Below are positions 54,069 through 63,999 of a DNA stretch of 64,000 nt, in pieces. Below the pieces are notes generated by a model that saw only the letters and a program-made list of their open reading frames with translations, ran no database searches and was not told where the DNA came from. This DNA comes from Paucisalibacillus globulus DSM 18846 (GTDB lineage: Bacteria; Bacillota; Bacilli; Bacillales; Amphibacillaceae), in assembly GCF_000482485.1 (NCBI RefSeq), contig NZ_AXVK01000020.1:1-64000 (forward strand), written 5' to 3'. The stretch's first letter is position 1. Each line of letters begins with the position of its first letter. A program made the position numbers and the translations under genes.

Positions 54069-56849
54069 TTAAAACCATTCTTTCGCTTTATCCATTAGTT
54101 TCGTTGTTGTGTCAAAAGCTATTGGTACTTTCGGTATGGATTCAGTGAAATATTTTCCATATGATGATTTTATAATTCGTGCATCACATATAAAAACGAT
54201 ACCTCTATCATTTGTGGAACGAATAAGTCTCCCAAATCCTTGCTTAAAACGAATAACAGCATTCGGTAATGCAAGATCGTAAAAAGCATTTCCACCATTA
54301 GTTTTCATATCCGTTGCTTTTGCCTCATAAACAGGATGATTCGGTGGTTGGAAAGGGAGTCTTACAATCATCAAACAGGATAAATCATCACCAGGAATAT
54401 CGACACCTTCCCAAAAGGAACTGGTGCCAAGAAGGATCGACTGATCGAACGTTTGAAAATTCTTTTTTAACCTTTCCCTACTACCGCTTGATATACCTTG
54501 TGCAATGAGCACAAATTTATCATTTTCCATTATTTCTTTTAGTAAATAATATGATTTTTTTAGCATATCATAGGATGTGAATAACACCAACATCCTTCCA
54601 TTCGTTATTTCAGCAAGAGATAATATGGACTCACATGTTGCTGCAATAAAATCATCCGTATTTCCATAGTTAATATCAGGGAAGTCACTCGGTACTAAGA
54701 CCCTCACCTGTTCAAGGTAAGAGAAAGGTGATGGTATCTTTTTCGTAGATAACCTTTCATTTGGTATACCAACTCTTTTTTGGATAAAATTAAAAGAATT
54801 CTTCATTGTAAGTGTTGCACTTGTTAAAATGACACTTTCTTTCACATCAAAAAAGTTCTTTTGTAGAATCGATGACACATTTACAGGCTCACTATACAAG
54901 TAAACTGCATTTTTGGCCCCGTATGCTTCAATCTCAATCCACTTTACCTCTTCGGAATCATTATCCATTAAAAATAGCTGCTCTAATCCATCTATAAACG
55001 ACTGCAATATCTCAATACGCAGTTCTGCCTCATCTTTTGCATCCTTATCCAATAAATACCCGCTTATTAAGGTTAATGAATGGATCATATCACGAATATA
55101 CAAAATTTGCCTTGTTGCCATTTCTTTTATTAGATTCCAGCTCTTTGCAACTTCTTTCTTTTCCTCGAATCGGTACTGAATTCGCCCAACATCACTAAGA
55201 ACCTTCTGTATACCACTTTTATTTAATACATACTGAAAAATTGTCCGAAACAAATCATCTAATTCATATTTCGATAATGTTAGTAGGTCATTCCAGCGTT
55301 GTTTCATGCTGGTTTCTTCTATTGTAGAATCAAATTTCAAGCTATCCAACCATTTTCCTTCTCCAAAAGCACCAATTTGATTGAATAAATGTTGCATATT
55401 CACATAATCTAATTTTAATCCATAGTGCTTAGAAGCTGTTTCCTCTAAATGATGCGCCTCGTCAATAATCGCCTTTTCATAACTTGGCAAAAATTGATAA
55501 TCATTAAAGATATCTGTGCATAAAAGTGCATGATTCGTAATGATTATGTCAGCTAATTGTGCATTTCTTCTGGCCTTTTGATAATACGAGTATTTGAACC
55601 ATGGAGACGAAGGATCTGCTTGTCCCTCTGTGTCTGCTGATACTCTTTTATAGAAAATTTGTCCATGAGATGGTAAATGTAATTCATCGATATCACCTGT
55701 CTCTGTTTCTAATAGCCATACAAGCATCATAGCTTTTGTCAGTGCAGTATCATAATTATCATTTTGCCCCGCATATAGTTCATTTGCAAACTTTTCAATA
55801 CTAATATAATGCTGTTTTCCCTTTAGTAAGGCAACCTTAAATGGAACCGTAACAAGATTCTGTATTAAGGGAATTTCTTCTTCCAGTAATTGTGACTGTA
55901 ACTGTGTTGTATACGTGCTAATTACAAGTTTTTTATTCGATTTAACCGCTTCATAAATGCTTGGAATTAGATACGCTAAAGACTTTCCAGTACCTGTTTC
56001 TGCTTCGATTAGAGCGTGTTTGTTTGCTTGAAAAGAATCGAATATTTCCTCTGACATGATCCTTTGACCATTTCTCTTTTCATAATTCGTCATATTGGAC
56101 TCCATTGTTCCATTTTCTTCATAAATAGAATCCAAGTATTCACCAAATGAAGATGTAAGAGTAACAGTCTCTCGTTTTTTTGGTGAAACATTCCGAAAGG
56201 CCAATCCTTTATAACTTGTAAATTCTGAATCAGCTACCGAAAACGCTAATACATCTAACTGATGATTTAATAACTCAAACAAATCTGATTTTAACATTTT
56301 TTCAACTTTTATAAGTTGTTCGATTGTCTCAAAAGGTAAAGCAGCAATTTTATCTTTTAGCTTTAAAAATAGTTTAGCTGTGACAAAAGCATCGGATAGT
56401 GCCCTATGTGGGTTTTTATGTTCAATATGAAGATATTCTGCTAATATACCTAATTTATAACCTGGAGCATGCGGATATAAGATCCTAGTAAGTTCTACCG
56501 TATCGAGTACTAGATTGTTCAACCTAGGCATTCCAATTGCAGATAACTCTTTATTTAAAAAACCTAAATCAAATGGTACATTATGTGCAATTAAATAACT
56601 ATTATCAAGTAACTTAACAATCTCTTCTGCTACTTCAGAAAAAAGTGGTGCATCTGCTACATCCTCATCTTTAATACCAGTTAATTTTGTAATAAACGGT
56701 GGTATAGACTTGCCTGGATACATCATTGTGGAAAATTCATCAACAATTTCATTATTTTCAATCACAACCATACCCACTTCGATAATTTTATCTTGGCTTG
56801 TGCTTGAGTTCCCTGTTGTTTCTAAATCCAAGACAACAAATCGATTCAT
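54069..56849 (-). CDS. dinG: DinG-family helicase with N-terminal 3'-5' exonuclease domain
   Basis: 926 residues. Residues 1-165 are a DEDD exonuclease (VLDLETTGNSS, AHNVPFDLGFLN, PHRALSDAFVTAKLF). The helicase part has Walker A AETGTGKSLAYLIP, the DEAH box IDEAHHLEETASKHYG, and LLGTSSFWEGVDIPGDDLSCLMI. The iron-sulfur cysteines of E. coli DinG are not evident. That is the Gram-positive form, in which the nuclease rather than the helicase is the main activity. AGGGTGGTGA precedes the ATG. Confidence 0.93.
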   Translation of the reverse strand: MNRFVVLDLETTGNSSTSQDKIIEVGMVVIENNEIVDEFSTMMYPGKSIPPFITKLTGIKDEDVADAPLFSEVAEEIVKLLDNSYLIAHNVPFDLGFLNKELSAIGMPRLNNLVLDTVELTRILYPHAPGYKLGILAEYLHIEHKNPHRALSDAFVTAKLFLKLKDKIAALPFETIEQLIKVEKMLKSDLFELLNHQLDVLAFSVADSEFTSYKGLAFRNVSPKKRETVTLTSSFGEYLDSIYEENGTMESNMTNYEKRNGQRIMSEEIFDSFQANKHALIEAETGTGKSLAYLIPSIYEAVKSNKKLVISTYTTQLQSQLLEEEIPLIQNLVTVPFKVALLKGKQHYISIEKFANELYAGQNDNYDTALTKAMMLVWLLETETGDIDELHLPSHGQIFYKRVSADTEGQADPSSPWFKYSYYQKARRNAQLADIIITNHALLCTDIFNDYQFLPSYEKAIIDEAHHLEETASKHYGLKLDYVNMQHLFNQIGAFGEGKWLDSLKFDSTIEETSMKQRWNDLLTLSKYELDDLFRTIFQYVLNKSGIQKVLSDVGRIQYRFEEKKEVAKSWNLIKEMATRQILYIRDMIHSLTLISGYLLDKDAKDEAELRIEILQSFIDGLEQLFLMDNDSEEVKWIEIEAYGAKNAVYLYSEPVNVSSILQKNFFDVKESVILTSATLTMKNSFNFIQKRVGIPNERLSTKKIPSPFSYLEQVRVLVPSDFPDINYGNTDDFIAATCESILSLAEITNGRMLVLFTSYDMLKKSYYLLKEIMENDKFVLIAQGISSGSRERLKKNFQTFDQSILLGTSSFWEGVDIPGDDLSCLMIVRLPFQPPNHPVYEAKATDMKTNGGNAFYDLALPNAVIRFKQGFGRLIRSTNDRGIVFICDARIIKSSYGKYFTESIPKVPIAFDTTTKLMDKAKEWF

Positions 56850-56899
56850 TTCATCACCACCCTTGCCTCACATTAATTATGTTGATTGTAAAAATAACA

Positions 56900-57898
56900 T
56901 TACTTACTATTTTCATTATTATAGAACCAATCAATCTCACCTGAATAAATTCTTTTGACTTCCCCATCATTATATTTAGCAAGTAGTGCACCATCATCCG
57001 CAATACCCATTAATATGGCATCTTGTACAGTTTGGAAAGTTTTTATTTTAGTTCTCTCACCTAATCGATAACCATAGCTTTCCCATCTTTCTTTAATAAT
57101 GGGAAAACCATGATTACAATATTCTTCGTAAGTCTTTTCAAATGTAATAAGTATGTCCTGGATTAAATTCGTGACATCTAGAATTCTTCCAGTTTGAATC
57201 ATTAAGGATGTTGCCTTTGATTGTATATCATCTGGAATTTCTTCTAACTTTTGATTGACATTCATTCCAATCCCGATGACGATATATTGGATACGATCCT
57301 GTTCTGCTTGCATTTCTGTTAATATACCTGAAACCTTTTTATCTTGTATGATAATGTCATTTGGCCATTTAATTTTTGTATCTAAATCTAGATTATTTTT
57401 TATAACATCAGCTAATACTGTAGCTGTAAGGAGGGTCAACTGTGGTGCTAAATATGGTAAGATTGTCGGTCTTAATATAATACTTAACCAAATACCTTTG
57501 TTTTTAGCACTATACCACTCTCTATTTAATCTTCCTCTTCCAGCAGTTTGTTCATCAGCAATAACAACTGTGCCATGTGGGGCATTGTTCATTGCTAATT
57601 GATGAGCAATAACTTGTGTCGAGCTTGTAGTTTCTTTATGTATGATTGATTTTCCAAGCCACTTCGTTTCTAGTCCCCATTGTACAGTATTTTCACTAAC
57701 CTTACCTGGAGATTGTATAATTCGATATCCTTTATTACGCTTTGCCTCGATAACATAGCCATCTTTTTCTAATTCCTTCATATGCTTCCAAATAGCACTC
57801 CTGGAAATTTTCAGTTGTTCAGAAATCTCCTGTCCTGAAATAAAGTTATCGTCATTAGTTGATAAAACTTGTATTATTTTACTACGGGTGGATTCCAT
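56900..57898 (-). CDS. birA: Biotin-protein ligase and biotin operon repressor BirA
   Basis: 332 residues, bifunctional. The N-terminal HTH (FISGQEISEQLKISRSAIWKHMKELEKDGY) binds the biotin operator. The catalytic part has GRGRLNREWYSAKNKGIWLSI for biotinyl-AMP, KWPNDIIIQDKKVSGILTEM, and a C-terminal SH3-like domain. Its start overlaps the end of cca by 25 bases. In B. subtilis panBCD follow; here dinG follows directly. Confidence 0.95.
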   Translation of the reverse strand: MESTRSKIIQVLSTNDDNFISGQEISEQLKISRSAIWKHMKELEKDGYVIEAKRNKGYRIIQSPGKVSENTVQWGLETKWLGKSIIHKETTSSTQVIAHQLAMNNAPHGTVVIADEQTAGRGRLNREWYSAKNKGIWLSIILRPTILPYLAPQLTLLTATVLADVIKNNLDLDTKIKWPNDIIIQDKKVSGILTEMQAEQDRIQYIVIGIGMNVNQKLEEIPDDIQSKATSLMIQTGRILDVTNLIQDILITFEKTYEEYCNHGFPIIKERWESYGYRLGERTKIKTFQTVQDAILMGIADDGALLAKYNDGEVKRIYSGEIDWFYNNENSK

Positions 57899-59076
57899 TT
57901 TATCCAGTCCTTTAAAATTGTTTTCTTGTTTTCAATGTTCCCTTGAATTACTAGCTCTTCCATTTTTATTAAAAGTTCTTGAATCCACGGGCCTTTTTTC
58001 TTATCGGGAAATAGTTTTATTATATCATTTCCATCAATATCTAGGTCCTTTTTAGACAAAATGACTAGATTTTTTCTAAGTTTTATTAATTCTTCCTCTT
58101 TAACTTTTTGAGAAAATAGAATTTCAGTAATACGAGAAAAGGCCATATAAAAGTCTGGTAAAAGTTTATAAGCTAGCATGTTATTTAACCCGTTAATGGT
58201 ATAATAAGTAATTGCTTCATTTAATTGTATAGCTTCATTTAATACTCTGTTCGAGCATTTCCATCCTTTAGAAATTGTTCGAACATCCATTTTAGGTTCT
58301 GTTCGATGTATAAGACAAATTACTTCCGACAAAGTATGGACTGGTCGGATTGTTTCACTTAATTTTTTTAGAACTTGATAGTCTTTTAACACAGGCAGAT
58401 GCTTCTCAATTCTTAGGTCTGTCAAATATATTAATCCTGCTTTAACGTAATTTCCAGCAAATAGTTTTTGTAATTCTGCAGTTATCCTTTCTACAGCTAA
58501 CCCTTCAACAGCAGGTTTAACATCCCGAATTGCGCTAAGTGTATCATTTTCTATCTTGAAACCTAATTGACTCGAAAAACGAATTGCACGTAAAATTCGT
58601 AATGGGTCTTCTTTTAAGCGATCCATTCCATCTCCAACTGTTCGCAGTAGTCCATTTTGTAAATCCTCTTGACCATGAAATAAATCAATAATCTTACCGT
58701 ACTTATCCATTGCTAAGGCATTCACCGTAAAGTCTCGTCGTGCCAAGTCCTGATCAATTTTATCAATAAACTGAACAGAGTCAGGATGTCTACCATCTGA
58801 GTAATCACTTTCAACTCGAAATGTGGTTACTTCATAGGAAACTTTATTATGTCTGACAATTACAGTCCCATGTTCAATCCCAACAGGTATTACTTGGTCA
58901 AAGATTGTTTGAATTTTATCCGGAGTCGCAGAAGTGGTAATATCAATATCGCCAATAGACCGTTTTAACAATAAGTCTCGAACACAGCCTCCTACAAAAT
59001 AGGCCTGATGACCCGCTTGTTCTATTTTTTCAATAATATAAAGTGCATCTTGAAAAGGCTTTGTAAATTGGCACAT
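57874..59076 (-). CDS. cca: CCA-adding tRNA nucleotidyltransferase
   Basis: 400 residues. It builds or repairs the 3' CCA of tRNA. The head domain has YFVGGCVRDLLLKRSIGDIDITTSA with the catalytic DxD, followed by RDFTVNALAMD and DPLRILRAIRFSSQLGF. The C-terminal half is helical. The ATG at 59076 follows TGAGGTG, so the frame to 59082 is not needed. It overlaps birA by 25 bases. Confidence 0.94.
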   Translation of the reverse strand: MCQFTKPFQDALYIIEKIEQAGHQAYFVGGCVRDLLLKRSIGDIDITTSATPDKIQTIFDQVIPVGIEHGTVIVRHNKVSYEVTTFRVESDYSDGRHPDSVQFIDKIDQDLARRDFTVNALAMDKYGKIIDLFHGQEDLQNGLLRTVGDGMDRLKEDPLRILRAIRFSSQLGFKIENDTLSAIRDVKPAVEGLAVERITAELQKLFAGNYVKAGLIYLTDLRIEKHLPVLKDYQVLKKLSETIRPVHTLSEVICLIHRTEPKMDVRTISKGWKCSNRVLNEAIQLNEAITYYTINGLNNMLAYKLLPDFYMAFSRITEILFSQKVKEEELIKLRKNLVILSKKDLDIDGNDIIKLFPDKKKGPWIQELLIKMEELVIQGNIENKKTILKDWIKWNPPVVK

Positions 59077-59136
59077 AGCCACACCTCAGGTCTTATTTAG
59101 TAGTTAAGAAATAAATAAAAGCAAATACGATTGATT

Positions 59137-60258
59137 TTAATCGCGTAGCACTTCCATATACAAATCAGTATATTGCTTTAATATAATTGTGGAGTGAAAA
59201 TTCTGTTTAACATGTTGAACAGCATTAGTCGAAAACTCTTTCATCATGTTATCATTTGACAAGAGTCTTTTTGCAAACCGTGCGGCTCCTTCTATATCGC
59301 CTAATTCAACAATAAACCCTGTATCCTCTTGAATAACCTCAGGTATTCCACCAACATTTGTCCCAATACAAGGTACTTCACAGGCCATACCTTCTAAAAG
59401 AACTAGGCCGAAGCTTTCTTTTTCTGACATAAGTAAATTTAAATCAGAAATCGATAGAAGATCACTAATATTTTTTTGTTTACCGAGGAATAGAACATCC
59501 TCTTGGAGTCCTAGCTTATCAACTAATTGAAATGTATTGGAGTACTCTGGTCCGTCCCCAACCAGTAATAATTTCGATTTTATATCATCCCGTATCAATT
59601 TAAATGTATGGACAATATCATCCAGTCTCTTCACTTTACGGAAATTAGAAATATGAATAATGACTTTCTCTTCTTCTTCGATTCCATACTGGGCTTTTAT
59701 ATGGGTTAAATCTTTTTTATAATACTCCTCTTCATTAACAAAATTATATATAACTCGAATATCTTTTTCTACTTCTATCATTGACTTTGTTTGCCTTACC
59801 AAATCTTCAGATACAGCAGTTACAGCATCGGATTTTTCAATACCATATTTAATCATCCTTTTAAACGTATTGTCAATTCCAAGCACCGTTATATCTGTTC
59901 CATGAAGGGTAGTAACAATTTTCACATCATGTTTCGCCATATCTCGTGCAAGAATTGCGCATACTGCATGAGGCAAGGCATAATGTACATGTAGAATATC
60001 TAATTCTTCTCTGTCTATCACTTCAGCCATTTTTGTTGCCAAGGCTAAATCATATGGGGGATACTGGAAAACTGGATAATGACTTACTTCAACCTCGTGA
60101 TAATAAATATTTGGATACACTCGGTTTAACCGAAATGGCAAACCAGAAGTTATAAAATGAATTTCATATCCTTCTTCAGCTAGTAACATACCCAACTCTG
60201 TTGCTATAACGCCTGACCCACCTACAGTTGGATAACATGTGATTCCTATTTTTTTCAT
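59137..60258 (-). CDS. bshA: BshA, N-acetyl-glucosaminyl L-malate synthase
   Basis: 373 residues, GT4 glycosyltransferase and first step of bacillithiol synthesis. It starts [21 protein letters not shown]. The C-terminal half has the EX7E motif ([31 protein letters not shown]) for the UDP-sugar. Its ATG overlaps the mgsA stop by four bases (ATGA). In B. subtilis bshB1 lies between mgsA and bshA; here it is absent, so the deacetylase must be encoded elsewhere. Confidence 0.94.
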   Translation of the reverse strand: MKKIGITCYPTVGGSGVIATELGMLLAEEGYEIHFITSGLPFRLNRVYPNIYYHEVEVSHYPVFQYPPYDLALATKMAEVIDREELDILHVHYALPHAVCAILARDMAKHDVKIVTTLHGTDITVLGIDNTFKRMIKYGIEKSDAVTAVSEDLVRQTKSMIEVEKDIRVIYNFVNEEEYYKKDLTHIKAQYGIEEEEKVIIHISNFRKVKRLDDIVHTFKLIRDDIKSKLLLVGDGPEYSNTFQLVDKLGLQEDVLFLGKQKNISDLLSISDLNLLMSEKESFGLVLLEGMACEVPCIGTNVGGIPEVIQEDTGFIVELGDIEGAARFAKRLLSNDNMMKEFSTNAVQHVKQNFHSTIILKQYTDLYMEVLRD

Positions 60259-60671
60259 TTTCCCTTATCTCTTCTCTCTTTTAAAACTTGTCTCCAATCC
60301 ATAACTCCTTGTTTTAGTCCATGAATGAAAATCTCAGCTGAACTTAGGTTGGTAGCTAGTGGAATTTGATGAACATCACAAAGCCTAATTAGCGCACTCA
60401 CGTCAGGCTCATGTGGCTGTGCGGTTAATGGGTCACGGAAAAATATTACCATATCCATCTCATTATTAGCTATCATTGCACCTATTTGCTGATCACCGCC
60501 TAAAGGACCTGATTGAAACCTATGAATAGAAAGTCCAGTTTCCTCCATTATCTTTTTACCTGTGGTACCTGTTGCAAACAATTTATGTTTTTGCAATACA
60601 TGCTTATAAGCAATTGCAAAATTGATGATTGTAGGTTTCTTGTTGTCATGGGCAATTAATGCTACGTTCAT
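60255..60671 (-). CDS. mgsA: Methylglyoxal synthase
   Basis: 138 residues. It turns dihydroxyacetone phosphate into methylglyoxal. [17 protein letters not shown] at the start (here [10 protein letters not shown]), [14 protein letters not shown] for phosphate binding, [14 protein letters not shown], and the catalytic Asp in [15 protein letters not shown] are present. The ATG at 60671 follows GGGAGGT. It lies 17 bases from dapB and overlaps bshA. Confidence 0.95.
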   Translation of the reverse strand: MNVALIAHDNKKPTIINFAIAYKHVLQKHKLFATGTTGKKIMEETGLSIHRFQSGPLGGDQQIGAMIANNEMDMVIFFRDPLTAQPHEPDVSALIRLCDVHQIPLATNLSSAEIFIHGLKQGVMDWRQVLKERRDKGK

Positions 60672-60688
60672 AAAGCTACCTCCCATTA

Positions 60689-61477
60689 TTAATCTAAATC
60701 AAGAACGTTTTCTAATCCATAAACAAATCCTTCTAATCGCAATACTTGATTAACGGATAATTTGATTCCTTCCATAAAAGACTTTCTGTTCATGGAATCA
60801 TGTTTTATCGTTAATATTTGACCTTCTCCACCAAAAATAACTTCTTGATGTGCCATTAACCCAGGTAAGCGTAAACTATGAATATGAATACCATCATCTT
60901 CTGCACCCCTAGCACCTTTTAAAATTTCTACTTCTTCATGAGCACCTTGCCTTTTACTTTCTCGAACTGTTTTAATTAATTCAGCCGTTTTGATAGCAGT
61001 ACCGGATGGTGCATCAACCTTCTTATCATGATGTTTTTCGATAATTTCAATATCAGGAAAATATTTTGAAGCAATTTTCGAGAAATGCATCATAAGAATA
61101 GCTCCTATTGCAAAGTTCGGTGCAATGATACATCCTGTCTCGTATTCACTAGCAACTTGATTAATCTCTTTAAGTTGGTTAGCTGAAAATCCTGTTGTTC
61201 CGACGACACAACGAATCTTTTTTTCTAACGCCATCATAATATGATTATAACTTGCTTCAGGAACACTTAAGTCAATAAGAACATCAGCATCAGAATCATA
61301 AAAGGCTTCCTCTGGGTTTTTAAAAACTGGAATACCCTTTTCAGCTAGTGATGGGATTCCATTCTCTACTCGATCAATACAACCAACTAATTCAAAATTG
61401 GGCTCTTCTAGGACCATATTGATTGCCTCACTACCCATCCGTCCTCGTGGTCCGGCAATAACAATCTTAACACTCAT
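60689..61477 (-). CDS. dapB: 4-hydroxy-tetrahydrodipicolinate reductase
   Basis: 262 residues, lysine and diaminopimelate pathway. The NAD(P) motif is [14 protein letters not shown]-like ([15 protein letters not shown]) at the N-terminus. [15 protein letters not shown] carries the catalytic His and Lys, and [10 protein letters not shown] is conserved. CAGGAGGAG lies before the ATG and inside the end of the MazG-like gene, three bases away. Confidence 0.95.
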   Translation of the reverse strand: MSVKIVIAGPRGRMGSEAINMVLEEPNFELVGCIDRVENGIPSLAEKGIPVFKNPEEAFYDSDADVLIDLSVPEASYNHIMMALEKKIRCVVGTTGFSANQLKEINQVASEYETGCIIAPNFAIGAILMMHFSKIASKYFPDIEIIEKHHDKKVDAPSGTAIKTAELIKTVRESKRQGAHEEVEILKGARGAEDDGIHIHSLRLPGLMAHQEVIFGGEGQILTIKHDSMNRKSFMEGIKLSVNQVLRLEGFVYGLENVLDLD

Positions 61478-61480
61478 TGG

Positions 61481-61828
61481 TTACTCCTCCTGGTGAGTTA
61501 CTTTTTTTGTCCATCTATCCTTGTCCCTTGTTTCGAATTTCATCATCGATTTATTAAAGGAGTCAGAAAGATCTATTTGTAAAGAATTAGCTATGCAAGT
61601 GATAACAAAGACAATGTCACCTAATTCGTCTTCAATTGTATTCGCATCCTCAGTAGCCTTTTTTGGTTTCTCACCATGGACGTGATTTACTTCACGGGCA
61701 AGCTCCCCTACTTCTTCTGTTAACCTGGCCATTAAGGCAAGCGGAGAAAAGTAACCTTCCTTATACTGACTTATATAGTTATCTACACGTTCTTGAATTT
61801 CCTTGGTTGTTAATGCTTTCGTATTAAT
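61481..61828 (-). CDS. ypjD: MazG-like nucleotide pyrophosphohydrolase (YpjD type) with no standard start codon
   Basis: From an ATT at 61828 the protein is about 115 residues, like B. subtilis YpjD (111 as I recall). The N-terminal part DNYISQYKEGYFSPLALMARL is typical of the family, so the first in-frame ATG at 61732 would lose 32 conserved residues. Between the in-frame TGA and that ATG there is no ATG, GTG or TTG: the only early candidates are ATC at 61831 and ATT at 61828. AAAGGAG ends at 61840. An out-of-frame ATG at 61835 would fit if one base were removed. MazG acids are in EELGDIV-like residues (IEDELGDIVFVI). Confidence 0.75.
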   Translation of the reverse strand: MNTKALTTKEIQERVDNYISQYKEGYFSPLALMARLTEEVGELAREVNHVHGEKPKKATEDANTIEDELGDIVFVITCIANSLQIDLSDSFNKSMMKFETRDKDRWTKKVTHQEE

Positions 61829-62040
61829 GATTCATCCGACTCCTTTACCTAGTTTATTCTTTAATGTTAGCGAATAGCGGTTTATTTGACAAATTATTTA
61901 GTTGAAAGCTTCGATTCGTGACTTTCTTCTATTGAAGTACTTCAAATTGTCTAGGTAAAACATTGTTCTCTATTAGCAAATTGATTATAATTAGAAAGGC
62001 ATGTTTAACCTGGTGTTCAATACATAATTGGAGGTACAGC

Positions 62041-62913
62041 ATGATTTTTGGATTAAAAGTTAAAAATATCATATTTATTTTACTTGGAGCTGCAATATTT
62101 TCATTTGGAATCGTTCATTTTAATATGCAACATAACTTAGGAGAAGGTGGATTCACAGGAATCACGTTAATTTTGTTCTTTGCATTTAAATGGGATCCTG
62201 CTATCACTAATATTATTTTAAACATTCCAATTCTCCTTATTGGATGGAAATTTCTAGGTAGGAATACATTCATCTACACAATTATTGGGACATTATCTGT
62301 GTCTTTATTCCTGAGCCTATTCCAAATAAATCCTTTCGAGATACATTTGGAACAGGATATGTTTCTTGTATCATTATTTGCCGGTGTATTTATTGGAGTC
62401 GGGCTTGGTATTGTATTCCGTTATGGTGGTACAACAGGTGGTGTAGATATTATTGCAAGAATTGTACATAAGTACGTAGGATGGAGTATGGGTAAAACAA
62501 TGTTTATGTTTGACTTTCTTGTTATTGCTACATCCATTTTCACTATTCTTGAACTTTCGCAAGGTATGTACACACTAGTTGCTGTATACGTTGGTGCAAG
62601 AGTAATTGATTTCATTCAAGAAGGGGCCTATACCGCTAGAGGTGCAACTATAATTTCTTCCAGAAGTGATGAAATCGCACAGGAAATTCTTAAGAAAATG
62701 GACCGAGGAGTAACTGTTTTAGATGGTAGAGGTAGTTTTACTGGTGAAAAGCGAGATGTACTATACTGTGTTGTTGGTAAAAATGAAATTGTAAAACTTA
62801 AAAACATCATCAACTCTATAGATCCACACGCATTTGTAGCCGTAGGAGCTGTTCATGATGTTTTAGGAGAAGGATTTACCTTAGATGAAAATAAAAATCC
62901 GATAGGTGATTAA
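62041..62913 (+). CDS. ypjC: YitT-family membrane protein with C-terminal DUF2179 domain (YpjC-like)
   Basis: 290 residues. Five or six membrane helices (about residues 5-190) are followed by a soluble DUF2179 domain (RGATIISSRSDEIAQEILKKMDRGVTVLDGRGSFTGEKRDVLYCVV). GIVFRYGGTTGGVDIIARI is a family signature. TTGGAGGT is before the ATG at 62041; the longer frame from 61963 is not supported. It is divergent from the ypjD-dapB operon. Function unknown. Confidence 0.9.
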   Translation: MIFGLKVKNIIFILLGAAIFSFGIVHFNMQHNLGEGGFTGITLILFFAFKWDPAITNIILNIPILLIGWKFLGRNTFIYTIIGTLSVSLFLSLFQINPFEIHLEQDMFLVSLFAGVFIGVGLGIVFRYGGTTGGVDIIARIVHKYVGWSMGKTMFMFDFLVIATSIFTILELSQGMYTLVAVYVGARVIDFIQEGAYTARGATIISSRSDEIAQEILKKMDRGVTVLDGRGSFTGEKRDVLYCVVGKNEIVKLKNIINSIDPHAFVAVGAVHDVLGEGFTLDENKNPIGD

Positions 62914-63041
62914 AACTTGTATTACACACTTTTATTAAAAACTAGGAAGTACTAAAACTTAAATGTACCATTCAAATGGTGAACTACAAGATAAATTGAG
63001 TTTTGTTTCGTGTAATTACATTTTAATAAGTAGTTTGTTAT
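62914..63041. other. Gap between ypjC and repeat copy 3
   Basis: AT-rich. No clear terminator or gene is seen. Confidence 0.4.
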
Positions 63042-63431
63042 AAACTGTGCGGTAACTATTGTTATACTTCGACTATGAACTTAAGGAAGGTAACTGCTGC
63101 TATACTACCGCTCCGGCAGAATACTCCGCTTTCCACGGGCACGGCCTCAGCCTCCTCGCGGAAAGTTCACCGCTGCGGGGTCTTCGGACACGCGCTATTC
63201 CCGTAGGAGTCTCCGTATTCTGCCTGCGCTAGTTAGAGTTTTCAATTTACGGATTGTTTGTAACATATTTTTTCAGTAATTAAGTACAAAAATTCTATTT
63301 CACTACCAGCGTAGGAAATACATGGAGACTCCTGCGGGAGGCTCACCAGCCGCCCGCGGAAAGCGGAGTGTATTTCCGGAGCGGGGTTAGACGCCCAACT
63401 TAAATTCCTAAGTAAAGTTACCGCGCAGTTT
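63042..63431. repeat. GC-rich dispersed inverted-repeat element, copy 3
   Basis: 390 bases with near-perfect 16-base ends AAACTGTGCGGTAACT and AGTTACCGCGCAGTTT. GC-rich block 1 (about 63108-63231) is almost identical to block 1 of copy 1. Block 2 (about 63307-63388) is a shorter version of block 2 of copy 1, lacking its middle. No coding capacity. Confidence 0.85.
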
Positions 63432-63465
63432 CTATCTAGCTTGCAATAACACCACCAAAGAAAAA

Positions 63466-63520
63466 AAATCCGAACCTATTCGAATTCTCTTAGTAGAATT
63501 TCGAATTTTGGTTCGGATTT
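63466..63520. terminator. Terminator of the metalloprotease gene
   Basis: AAATCCGAACC pairs with GGTTCGGATTT at 63510-63520, with an inner stem (TTCGAATTCT/AGAATTTCGAA-like) between. A run of eight A at 63461-63468 gives a T run on the minus strand. Confidence 0.8.
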
Positions 63521-63549
63521 ATCTTTTGGCTTAGTTGCTTTAACTCTGA

Positions 63550-63999
63550 TTAATCTTGATTACTAGCAACAATCATTAGAATAAATCGAATTAGTTCCGC
63601 GACAGCAACTAAAGCAGCTGCTACATAAGTCATTGCTGCAGCATTTAACACTTTTTTCGTGTCACGCTCTTCATTGTTACGAATAACACCAGTTGAAACT
63701 AGCTGTGCCATCGCACGATTTGAAGCATCGAACTCGACAGGTAAGGTCACTAATTGGAATAATACAGCACCTGCAAAGAAAATAACCCCAATAGTTGCTA
63801 ATCCTGTCATATTTAATAATAATCCAGCAAGAATTAGAAAGAAAGAAATATTAGAACCAAAGTTAGCTACTGGAACTAATGCACTTCTAAATCTCAAAAA
63901 TGCATAGGATTCTGCATCTTGGATAGCATGTCCAACTTCATGGGCTGCAACTGCAGATGATGCCATGGAATGACCATGATAAATACCAGTAGAAAGTCT
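63550..63999 (-). CDS. yugP: Zinc metallopeptidase, YugP type (5' end outside window)
   Basis: 150 codons are visible, the C-terminal two thirds; the frame is open to the window edge. The zinc motif AAHEVGHAIQD is intact, preceded by LSTGIYHGHSMASSA. Three membrane helices follow (SNISFFLILAGLLLNM, ATIGVIFFAGAVLFQL, AALVAVAELIRFILMIV). EFDASNRAMAQL is the third conserved block. It is a membrane-bound peptidase of unknown substrate. Confidence 0.88.
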   Translation of the reverse strand, partial: RLSTGIYHGHSMASSAVAAHEVGHAIQDAESYAFLRFRSALVPVANFGSNISFFLILAGLLLNMTGLATIGVIFFAGAVLFQLVTLPVEFDASNRAMAQLVSTGVIRNNEERDTKKVLNAAAMTYVAAALVAVAELIRFILMIVASNQD

